Shown piece by piece: positions 52,353 through 59,943 of a stretch of 60,524 nt of DNA. The position numbers were made by a program, and so were the translations under genes. The stretch is from assembly GCA_964459305.1 (NCBI GenBank), contig CAYWNA010000056.1:1-60524 (forward strand), in the 5' to 3' direction. The DNA is from CAYWNA01 sp964459305 (GTDB lineage: Bacteria; Planctomycetota; Planctomycetia; Pirellulales; Pirellulaceae). The notes under the pieces were generated by a model that saw only the letters and a program-made list of their open reading frames with translations, was not told where the DNA came from and searched no databases. Within the stretch, counting starts at the first letter, position 1. Each line of letters starts with the position of its first letter.

Positions 52353-54809
52353 ATGGCCGAAGAAATGGCAGGAATACGAGATATGCGCAAACCCCTGGCA
52401 TACGCGATCTTGGGCGTTGTCCTCGTGGCGGCCTGTTCTCTGGTCGCTTGGTGGTTCGCCTTTCGCGAACCCACCTTGCGGATCGACGAAGTGCTCGCCG
52501 TTTACGAGGAGAACAAGGAATACGGCGGATTGACGTTCGACTACCCGCTCGACCAAACGCTGTTCCCACCGGAAATCCCGGCACCCACCTTCCGCTGGCA
52601 AGACGATGGAACCGATTCGGACACGTGGCTGGTCACAATCCGCTTTCAGGATGGCGCTGAGCGGGCGAGTTACTTGACTCGCGACACGCGGTGGACACCC
52701 ACAGACGACCAGTGGGAAACCATCAAACGCCACAGCCGGGAGAAAGAGGGATTGGTCACGATCCTCGGCGTCCGGCGCAGGGACCCTCGACAAGTCCTTT
52801 CACGTGCGACTGTTTCCATCAGCACATCCGCGGACGAAGTGGGGGCTCCCCTGTTCTACCGCGAAGTCCATCTGCCTTTTGCGGAAGCCGTCGCAGATCC
52901 GGCTGCCCACATCCAGTGGCGGTTCGGCGAGATCTCGTCCAAAGAGCAGCCGCCGGTCGTGCTGGACAAGCTGCCGGTGTGTGGGAACTGCCATTCGTTT
53001 TCCCACGACGGCAAACTTCTTGGAATGGACGTCGACTATGCCAATGACAGAGGGTCCTATGTGATTTGCCCCGTGACGGAGGAGATCGTTTTGGACAACA
53101 GCAAGATCATCACGTGGTCTGACTACAAGCGCGAGGACGAAGAGGCGACCTTTGGCCTTCTGTCGCAGGTTTCTCCGGACGGCAGGTACGTGGTGAGCAC
53201 GGTAAAAGACTTCTCCGTTTTTGTTGCTTTGGAGGATCTGGAATTCAGTCAGCTATTCTTTCCGGTCAAAGGAATTCTGGTCGCCTACGACCGAAACACT
53301 GGCGAGTTTCTCGCCTTGCCTGGCGCTGATGACGATCGGTTTGTTCAGAGCAATCCCGTGTGGAGCCCCGACGGCAAGTACATCGTTTTTGCCCGCAGCG
53401 AAGCGTACTACCCGAAGAAAATGCGCGAGAACAAGTCGGTGCTCTTGGACCGCGAGGATTGCGAGGAATTCCTTGAGGGAGGCAAGACGTTCAAATTCGA
53501 CCTTTACCGGATCCCTTTCAACGGCGGGCGAGGAGGCAAGCCGGAACCGCTGGCCGGGGCCGCGAACAACGGGATGAGCAACTACTTTCCCAAGTATTCG
53601 CCTGACGGCAAGTGGATCGTTTTCTGCAAGGCCAAGAGCTTTATGCTGCTCCAGCCGGACAGCCAGCTCTACATCGTCCCGGCCGATGGCGGCGAGGCCA
53701 GAAGGCTTCGCTGCAATACTGGCCGCATGAACTCCTGGCACAGTTGGTCGCCCAACGGCCGCTGGCTGGTGTTCTCCTCCAAGGCCCGCTCGCCCTACAC
53801 CCAGCTTCTCTTGACCCACATCGACATGGACGGTCAGAGCAGTCCTGCGGTCGAACTGGATCGATTCACGACGGCCAAGACGGCCGCCAACATTCCAGAG
53901 TTCGTTAACGCGACGGCCGACGCGATCAAGACCATTCGCCAGCAATTCGTCGACGGCGAATCCTATTTCCGAGCCGGCCTCGCCGCCTACCAGATCGAAG
54001 ACTTCGACGCCGCCGAGCGGGCTTATCGCATGGCGTGTTCGCTCGACCCGGACCATGTGGAATCGCTCCACGGGTTGGGCGTCGTCCTGGCGGTCAAACA
54101 GAAGTACGACGAGGCGGAGTCGAACTTCGTCAAGGCGATCGAAATCGACCCCGGATTCGCCGGCGCCTACAAGGACCTTGGCTCGACCCGAGGCCGGCAG
54201 GGCAGGTTCCAGGAGGCCATCGGGCCTCTGCGCGAGGCGCTGCGAATCACTCCGGATGATGCCGAATGCCACATGATGCTGGGAACGACACTGTCGGGGC
54301 TTGGACAGAATAAGAAGTCGCAGGTGCATCTGGACATGGCAATCCGCTTGGATGCGGCATACGCGGATGCCCGCGCACGTGTCGATGTAGCGGATGGCTT
54401 GCTCAGAACGGGGAAGCTGGCCGAAGCCGCTGACCACTACCGTCGCGCCGTTGAACTGGGGCCCGATTACGTACCCGCCCTGGTAGGCTTGGCCTCCGTG
54501 CTCGCGACAGCCGATGAAGAACGTCTGCGTGACGGCAAGCAAGCGGTCACGCTGGCCGAGAAGGCTTGCGCATTGACCCGTTACACCGAGCCGGCTGCAA
54601 TGGCCATATTGGCGGCAGCGCATGCCGAGACCGGGCAATTCCCAAACGCTGTCCTCGTCGCCGGCCGGGCACTCCAGTCAGCCCGCCGCGTGGAAAAAGA
54701 ATCACTTGCCACTCGGATCGGGCAAGACCTCGAACGCTACCGACAGAACAAACCTTCTCGACGCACCATCGGCCCATGGCCTGCAAACGATCCGGAACAA
54801 TCCAACTGA
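52353..54809 (+). CDS. Membrane protein with CxxCH motif, TolB-like propeller and TPR repeats
   Basis: The 818-residue protein combines three features. After one membrane helix (LAYAILGVVLVAACSLVAWW) and a beta-rich region comes a single haem-binding-type motif in PVCGNCHSFSHDGKLLGMD (about residue 210), which also opens a TolB/PD40-like beta-propeller with blades such as SQVSPDGRYVVSTVKD, NPVWSPDGKYIVFAR and PKYSPDGKWIVFCKAKS. The last ~260 residues are tetratricopeptide repeats (AERAYRMACSLDPDHVES, ESNFVKAIEIDPGFAGAYKD, ADHYRRAVELGPDYVPALV). The CGNCHSFS segment is known from bacterial propeller proteins annotated as cytochrome-like, so haem binding is possible but not shown. GGGAGG lies ten bases before the ATG. 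It is in operon with its neighbours. Confidence 0.85.
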   Translation: MAEEMAGIRDMRKPLAYAILGVVLVAACSLVAWWFAFREPTLRIDEVLAVYEENKEYGGLTFDYPLDQTLFPPEIPAPTFRWQDDGTDSDTWLVTIRFQDGAERASYLTRDTRWTPTDDQWETIKRHSREKEGLVTILGVRRRDPRQVLSRATVSISTSADEVGAPLFYREVHLPFAEAVADPAAHIQWRFGEISSKEQPPVVLDKLPVCGNCHSFSHDGKLLGMDVDYANDRGSYVICPVTEEIVLDNSKIITWSDYKREDEEATFGLLSQVSPDGRYVVSTVKDFSVFVALEDLEFSQLFFPVKGILVAYDRNTGEFLALPGADDDRFVQSNPVWSPDGKYIVFARSEAYYPKKMRENKSVLLDREDCEEFLEGGKTFKFDLYRIPFNGGRGGKPEPLAGAANNGMSNYFPKYSPDGKWIVFCKAKSFMLLQPDSQLYIVPADGGEARRLRCNTGRMNSWHSWSPNGRWLVFSSKARSPYTQLLLTHIDMDGQSSPAVELDRFTTAKTAANIPEFVNATADAIKTIRQQFVDGESYFRAGLAAYQIEDFDAAERAYRMACSLDPDHVESLHGLGVVLAVKQKYDEAESNFVKAIEIDPGFAGAYKDLGSTRGRQGRFQEAIGPLREALRITPDDAECHMMLGTTLSGLGQNKKSQVHLDMAIRLDAAYADARARVDVADGLLRTGKLAEAADHYRRAVELGPDYVPALVGLASVLATADEERLRDGKQAVTLAEKACALTRYTEPAAMAILAAAHAETGQFPNAVLVAGRALQSARRVEKESLATRIGQDLERYRQNKPSRRTIGPWPANDPEQSN

Positions 54810-54865
54810 GCCACGCTCATACGAACAGGCTGCCCAAGTGCAATCACGTCGTTACAATAAGTGAC

Positions 54866-56638
54866 ATGACTCGTGTTCCTGGTCGCCACATGGGCCTATC
54901 TACCGCTCGTTTGACGGTTGGTCTCGCCATCGCACTGCCTTGGTATGTGTGTCTTTGGGGATGCGCGGGGCGCGACGAAGGGAACGTCCAACTGCCGCCG
55001 GAGAACCAGCCGCGCGAAGTCCACCAGAATGACTTGCCGAGCCACACGACAAGTATTGTGCTGCGCGACGTGACGGAGCACACGGGGATCACATTCCGAC
55101 ACACGGACGGAAGCAGTGGCCGGTACTACATCATGGAGACCATGAGTGCCGGATTGGCCCTGTTCGACTATGACAACGATGGCTACATCGACATCTATTT
55201 CCTGAACGGGGCCCCGCTGCTGGGAGCCAGGGCGGACGTTCCACCCAAGAACGCGCTTTACCGCAACGAGGGCAACTGGCAATTCACCGACGTCACCGAC
55301 CAAGCGGGAGTGGGCGACACCGGATTCGGCTTGGGGGTAACTGTTGGGGACTACGACAACGACGGCGATGCGGACCTGTTCTTGAACAATTGCGGCCCCA
55401 ATGTTCTCTATCGGAACAACGGGGATGGAACGTTTGCCAACGTCACCGACGGGGCCGACATGGGAGGAGGCGGTTTGGTTGGCGCCGGCGCCTGCTTCCT
55501 GGACATGGAAGGCGATGGCGATTTGGATCTGTACGTCTCCAACTATGTCCAATTCTCATACGATACACACCGACAGCGCTACGTCGGCGACGTGCCTCGA
55601 TATCCAGAACCGCTTGAGCTTCCTCCAGAAACCGATCAACTGTACCGCAACAATGGCGACGGTACATTCTCGGACGTGAGTGTCGAATCGGGTGTGAGCG
55701 GTCGTGCTGCCACGGGAATGGGGATGATTTGCTGTGACTATGACAACGACGCCGACATCGATGTCTTTGTCGCTAACGACGTCATGGCCAATTGGCTCCT
55801 CGATAATGACGGGCACGGGAAGTTCCGGGAGGTTGCCATCGCCGCAGGCACGGCTTATGACGACGCTGGACTGCCTCAGTCCAGCATGGGCGTCGAATGC
55901 GCTGACTACGATAACGACGGTTTGCTGGACTTCCACGTCACGTCTTACCAGAACCAGTTGGCCGTGCTCTACCGCAACATGGGCAACCATTTCTTTCACG
56001 ATGCGACGCGGGCAAGCGGCGCCGGCCTGGGAACGCTGCACCACGTAACGTGGGGTAATGGTTTCGTCGACTTCGACAGCGATGGCGATCGTGATCTTTT
56101 CATCGCTTGCGGACACACGGAAGACAATATCGAGCGTTGGGACGAGAACGGCTCATACATGGCGAACAACGTTCTGCTCATGAATACGGGCACCGGGAAA
56201 CTCGTCAACGTTTCCGATATCACCGGCGATGGTCTGACCGTGAAACTGTGCAGCCGCGGCGCCGGCTTCGACGATCTGGACAACGATGGGCGCGTTGACG
56301 CCGTCATCCTCAATTCCCGCCGAAAGCCGACGGTTCTTCGGAACGAAACAGAAACCGCCCATCACTGGATCCAGGTGCAACTCACAGGTATCCGCTCCGA
56401 CCGCGACGGCGTGGGGGCACACGTGAAAGTCACAGCAGGCGATCTGGTCCAAATCGCCGAAGTACACAGCGGCCGGGGCTATCAAAGCCATTTTGGCTCT
56501 CGAATTCACTTCGGACTGGGGAAACACGAACGTGTGGATCGCGTTGAGGTGCGCTGGATTGCAGGCGGTGTGAATGTAATAGAGAATGTTGGCGTAAATC
56601 AGCGTCTGAGAATCATTGAGGGGTTGGGAAATCTATGA
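54866..56638 (+). CDS. CRTAC1-type FG-GAP/VCBS lipoprotein with ASPIC-UnbV domain
   Basis: The 590-residue protein has a lipoprotein signal (ALPWYVCLWGCAGRDEG, with C as the lipidation site in LWGC) and then FG-GAP/VCBS propeller repeats with calcium loops (FDYDNDGYIDIYFLNG, GDYDNDGDADLFLNN, LDMEGDGDLDLYVSN, DSDGDRDLFIACG) followed by an ASPIC-UnbV domain (HHWIQVQLTGIRSDRDGVGA, SGRGYQSHFGSRIHFGLGK). The order and wording of motifs match the minus-strand CRTAC1-type protein at 47666-49468 closely, so the two are paralogues. The ATG at 54866 is chosen because it gives the lipobox; the open frame upstream overlaps the preceding gene and is discarded. It overlaps the next gene by four bases. Confidence 0.9.
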   Translation: MTRVPGRHMGLSTARLTVGLAIALPWYVCLWGCAGRDEGNVQLPPENQPREVHQNDLPSHTTSIVLRDVTEHTGITFRHTDGSSGRYYIMETMSAGLALFDYDNDGYIDIYFLNGAPLLGARADVPPKNALYRNEGNWQFTDVTDQAGVGDTGFGLGVTVGDYDNDGDADLFLNNCGPNVLYRNNGDGTFANVTDGADMGGGGLVGAGACFLDMEGDGDLDLYVSNYVQFSYDTHRQRYVGDVPRYPEPLELPPETDQLYRNNGDGTFSDVSVESGVSGRAATGMGMICCDYDNDADIDVFVANDVMANWLLDNDGHGKFREVAIAAGTAYDDAGLPQSSMGVECADYDNDGLLDFHVTSYQNQLAVLYRNMGNHFFHDATRASGAGLGTLHHVTWGNGFVDFDSDGDRDLFIACGHTEDNIERWDENGSYMANNVLLMNTGTGKLVNVSDITGDGLTVKLCSRGAGFDDLDNDGRVDAVILNSRRKPTVLRNETETAHHWIQVQLTGIRSDRDGVGAHVKVTAGDLVQIAEVHSGRGYQSHFGSRIHFGLGKHERVDRVEVRWIAGGVNVIENVGVNQRLRIIEGLGNL

Positions 56639-57423
56639 ACAACCAGACTGAAACGACTTCGAACCAATCGGTTGCAGGCGAGGCGGCAGCCGAGTGCGGA
56701 GCTTGTTCGCCCGCGCATCTTCAGTGTGGCCCGAAACTCGGCGTTTTCGCCGCGTTGTTGGCGGCGTTACTGGCGTGGGGCATATGGCAGGCGATCGGCC
56801 CGGTGTTCGTGATGCCCGAGAGACTCACCGACCTGCCGACCCCGGTACCTGCCGATCTGGCAGCCGAACAAGACCAGGCCACGGCCATGGTGAATCGCTG
56901 CAACGCGACGTTGGCCATCACGATTCTGGCCGCAATCGTCGGCCTGTTTGTGACGACGGCCGAAGCGTACTCGCGACGGGTCCTGCGCTCGTCATGCTGG
57001 AAGGCCCCAATCGCGGCAGTGCTGGCGGCGAGCCTTGGAGCCGGCGCGGGTCTTGCCGGATCGTTCGTGTTGGAGTCTCCACAGCTTCTTGGCGGATGGA
57101 GCCCTTTGGCCAAGACCATCATGGTGCAGGCCACGACGTTGGGCGTACTGGGGTTGGGGGTGGGCATCGGCGTTGCCGTGTCCACAGGAAAGCTGCGGGC
57201 GATCATGCACAGCGCCACGAGTGGGATGCTCGGTGGCCTCCTCGCCGCGCTGATCTACCCCGCTTGCGTCGCCTATTTGCTGCCCGTCGTGCAAACCGAA
57301 CGAGTCATGCCCAAAGATACGTTAAGCCGCCTGATCTGGATGACGATGGCCGGCGTGTTGATCGGGCTGGTCTTGACAGGTATGGGCAAACGGGCCGTCC
57401 GCGATCGCGAACGGACGGACTAG
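56635..57423 (+). CDS. Multipass membrane protein, unknown function
   Basis: The 262-residue protein has about seven hydrophobic segments (for example GVFAALLAALLAWGIWQAI, LAITILAAIVGLFVTT, AAVLAASLGAGAGLAGSFV, TTLGVLGLGVGIGVAVSTG, LGGLLAALIYPACVAYLLPV, MTMAGVLIGLVLTGMG) and ends in a basic and acidic tail. The N-terminus has three cysteines in 11 residues before the first helix (CGACSPAHLQC). No family is recognised. Its ATG overlaps the stop of the CRTAC1-type lipoprotein gene (ATGA), so translation is coupled and the products probably act together at the membrane. Confidence 0.8.
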   Translation: MNNQTETTSNQSVAGEAAAECGACSPAHLQCGPKLGVFAALLAALLAWGIWQAIGPVFVMPERLTDLPTPVPADLAAEQDQATAMVNRCNATLAITILAAIVGLFVTTAEAYSRRVLRSSCWKAPIAAVLAASLGAGAGLAGSFVLESPQLLGGWSPLAKTIMVQATTLGVLGLGVGIGVAVSTGKLRAIMHSATSGMLGGLLAALIYPACVAYLLPVVQTERVMPKDTLSRLIWMTMAGVLIGLVLTGMGKRAVRDRERTD

Positions 57424-57693
57424 CCTCATATCCAACGTACAGTTGCTCTCGCCTTCGACGGTATTTCCGCCAGGCGCGCCACGGGTCACTGCGCCCATCC
57501 TATTCCTCATAAACGACTTGCGCCTCGTCGTTTCCTCCAATTGTGTGATCGGGAGGTGTAGCGCTAGCCGCTTCTTTCACCCCATTTAACCAGGGGAGGA
57601 GGATGACCGTTCGGCGACTCGGCTCACAAGTGTCTCCCCAGAACGTGAACAACGGTCGGTCGCCATTACTTCCATTTTCATGAGGAGGATCGT
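57424..57693. other. Intergenic leader of the LEPR-XLL/dockerin gene
   Basis: The region has a strong ribosome binding site, AGGAGG at 57683-57688, five bases before the ATG. No clear promoter boxes or terminator were recognised. Confidence 0.45.
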
Positions 57694-58989
57694 ATGACGC
57701 GAAAACGTAGTGAAGGCAGCGTCTGGCAACGCGTTTTGCGCAGGCCACCGGGCCGGCGGCTCAGAAAGAGGCGTCGCCGAAACGCTCGCCCGTTGCGGGC
57801 CGAGACGCTCGAAAGCCGTACACTATTGGCAGCGGGCTTTGGGTGCGAGCACAACTTTGTGGACCCCGAAGACGTCAACGTGGACGGTGGCATCACGCCG
57901 CTGGACGCACTGGTCGTGGTAAACCAGTTGAACGACTCCGGCGAAGGTGAAGCGTCGCAGGACATGTTTACTGATGTCAATGGCGACGGGACGTTGACAC
58001 CGCTTGACGCGATGCTGGTCATCAATCGAATGGCCGCCGCTCGCCATGGCGACAACGCCAGCGGCGCCCCGATCGAGAGCCGCGTCAATCGGCTGCGCGA
58101 CGCCATCGAATCGGGCAACTTGCCCGACCACGTCGATGCCGACAAGGCCCAGGAACTCCTGGCCACACTGGAAAACGGCGGTCGCCCTGAATTGGGCGAA
58201 CGTTTCCCGGGCGGGCCAATGAAGGAGGACGGGCCGACGGGAGACGCGTTATTCGGTTTCGGAGTAATGCGTGGCGAGGCGCCGTTCGGCGGCGGTCGGC
58301 ACGAACGGCCGGATATGAGCGAGGAAGCTCGCGAGCAGCGACTCACTCGGCTGCGTGAAGCCATCGAGAGTGGTAACCTGCCGGAAGGTGTGGATGCTGA
58401 ACGAGCCGCCCAGATGCTCGAACGGCTGCAAAGCGGCGAGCGCCCCGACGGCGATGCGCGTCGCGGTGCCAAAATTAGCAAGGAAACCCGCGGGCAACGA
58501 CCTGTACAATTGCGTGAAGCCATCGAATCCGGCAACCTGCCCGAAGGCGCCGGTGCCGAGAAGATCGCTGGAAAGCTCGCCGCGTTAGAGAACGGCGAGC
58601 GACCGGAACGCGGCCTGCGCGGCATGGACGAGGCGGATCGCGACGAGCGCATCGCTCGGCTGCGTGACGCGGTCGAGAGCGGCAACCTGCCGGAAGGCGT
58701 GGACGCCGAGCGAGCTGCCCAAATGCTCGAACGGCTGGAAAGCGGTGAAGGTCCGTTGGGCGGCAAGCCCGGCAATGGCGGCAACATGCAGCAACGCATG
58801 TCCAAGCTTCGAGCCCGATTGGGCTCAAGCCAAATCGATGTCGGCGCCTTCACTGAGATGGCCGGCAAGCGTCAACGTCCGATGCGCGGAGGCATGGGGC
58901 AGCCTGGCGATATCGGGCAGGGGAATGCAAACCGTGCCCAAGTCTTTGCGAGTTTCCAGGGAGGGCAATCGTTTATGCTATTTGGCTAG
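57694..58989 (+). CDS. LEPR-XLL/dockerin protein with four 37-residue ESGNLP repeats
   Basis: The 431-residue protein starts with a basic region (RRLRKRRRRNARP) and the LEPR-XLL variant ETLESRTLLAA (about residues 38-48). Two dockerin-type calcium loops follow, DVNVDGGITPLDALVVVNQLN and DVNGDGTLTPLDAMLVINRM. The rest holds four copies of a 37-residue unit at 58081, 58339, 58498 and 58648, with the core L-R-[DE]-A-[IV]-E-S-G-N-L-P and ending in L-x-[NS]-G-x-x-P. The tail is Gly, Gln and Met rich and ends in FASFQGGQSFMLFG. An exported, possibly cohesin-binding surface protein is inferred. No cohesin-domain protein was seen in the window. Confidence 0.88.
   Translation: MTRKRSEGSVWQRVLRRPPGRRLRKRRRRNARPLRAETLESRTLLAAGFGCEHNFVDPEDVNVDGGITPLDALVVVNQLNDSGEGEASQDMFTDVNGDGTLTPLDAMLVINRMAAARHGDNASGAPIESRVNRLRDAIESGNLPDHVDADKAQELLATLENGGRPELGERFPGGPMKEDGPTGDALFGFGVMRGEAPFGGGRHERPDMSEEAREQRLTRLREAIESGNLPEGVDAERAAQMLERLQSGERPDGDARRGAKISKETRGQRPVQLREAIESGNLPEGAGAEKIAGKLAALENGERPERGLRGMDEADRDERIARLRDAVESGNLPEGVDAERAAQMLERLESGEGPLGGKPGNGGNMQQRMSKLRARLGSSQIDVGAFTEMAGKRQRPMRGGMGQPGDIGQGNANRAQVFASFQGGQSFMLFG
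58081..58758. repeat. Four copies of a 37-residue ESGNLP unit (coding)
   Basis: Units begin at 58081, 58339, 58498 and 58648 and each spans 111 bases. Units 2 and 4 are almost the same (RLREAIESGNLPEGVDAERA against RLRDAVESGNLPEGVDAERA), while 1 and 3 are more diverged. Linkers differ in length, so the array is not a simple tandem. Confidence 0.88.
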
Positions 58990-59026
58990 GTCGCTCACGC
59001 ACCTACCGGATCCGCGAATCGCGGTG

Positions 59027-59051
59027 GCCAAGGTCGCTCTTCGACCTTGGC
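59027..59051 (+). terminator. Rho-independent-type terminator after the ESGNLP repeat gene
   Basis: A perfect ten-base stem, GCCAAGGTCG (59027-59036) with CGACCTTGGC (59042-59051), has a five-base loop and is followed by a T-rich stretch (TCCTTTTCCT). It lies 38 bases after the stop codon at 58989. Confidence 0.75.
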
Positions 59052-59234
59052 TATCGTCCTTTTCCTAAGATTTCAGCACGCGACCCTAGCGCGCGTCGGT
59101 CGATGTGACCACTGAAGTTCTTGACTGCGCCAAAACTGCCGGTGGCGACCTCCACAGGTCTTTGACCAAATTCGACAAAGGAGTGGACGCTTTGACGATG
59201 CCACCTCCGCAGGCTGGTGGGCACGGTTGAACGG

Positions 59235-59723
59235 TCAGGGCGATGAGGTCTCGAAACGCCCGTTATGGTCAGCCGTCGCTCCAACCTCTTCCACGGCCAG
59301 CCAGTCAACGGCCACTGGAATCAGATGGTCCAGACCTTCCGTCAGTTCCGGATGCGGGCTAAAGCAAAACACGCGACCACTTCCAAACTGACAACGGACT
59401 GCCGCGGACGTCCCCTTCATCACCCCGCGAGGTGCCCCGTGCTTGGCAATCTCTGTCGCATAAATCGCCAGGCTTTCGTAGTCCGGAACCTCAGGGTCAT
59501 CCCATTCTCGCCGTGCCAGCAGCGGACCTTGCCCGTAGAAAATCGCCATTTCGTCATCGGCATGGCCGAAAAACTTGGATACCTCAAGAGAAAGCCGAAT
59601 TTTCACCGTCCCCATTCCACGCGCCCAATGCATCCGGTCAACAACTTTTGCGTCGACCAGGTTCAATGACCACAAATACCCTCCAACTGTATCCGTCTGT
59701 ATCAGTTTTTGGTTTCGCGACAC
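59235..59723 (-). pseudogene. C-terminal remnant of a glutamine amidotransferase-like (BPL_N-type) protein
   Basis: The 162-residue frame matches the C-terminal half of planctomycete proteins with the amidotransferase-like BPL_N domain: YLWSLNLVDAKVVDRMHWAR, then MAIFYGQGPLLARREWDDP, TEIAKHGAPRGVMKGTSAAV and GSGRVFCFSPHPELTEGLDH. The expected N-terminal half, with the Gly-rich start and the nucleophile-elbow region, is missing. The present first residues (MSRNQKLIQTDT) look like accidental coding. The region beyond the 5' end holds only the palindromic repeat 59802-59907, so the gene seems truncated. Confidence in the family is moderate. Confidence 0.62.
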
Positions 59724-59801
59724 AAAGACCTTGCCGGATCAATTAAAACCGAAGAAACTCAAGACTTCGTACTGAAGCAATTTGACTTTGACGGCTTTGG
59801 G

Positions 59802-59907
59802 CGAGCGGCAAATGAAAATATACCAGCCGCTGGGCGCTAGCCCGGTTGCGCGAACCGGACGCTAGCGCGTTCCGGCTGATTTTGGGTAAACTACAATCTG
59901 CCGCTCG
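59802..59907. repeat. Nested palindrome with CGAGCGGCA outer arms
   Basis: The outer arms CGAGCGGCA (59802-59810) and TGCCGCTCG (59899-59907) are perfect inverted copies. Between them is an imperfect hairpin, 59824-59847 against 59853-59878, with shared blocks CAGCCG, GCGCTAGC and CCGGTT. The layout is the same as at 40600-40715 (GGCGAGCGG-type outer arms around an unrelated inner hairpin). Confidence 0.82.
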
Positions 59908-59943
59908 TCTTGGCGTAGCTGGTCACGCTGGAATGGTCTATCG

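Noticed and set aside
53253..54638. 461-codon open frame on the minus strand
   Set aside because: It is antisense to the propeller/TPR protein gene, which has clear repeats in the sense frame.
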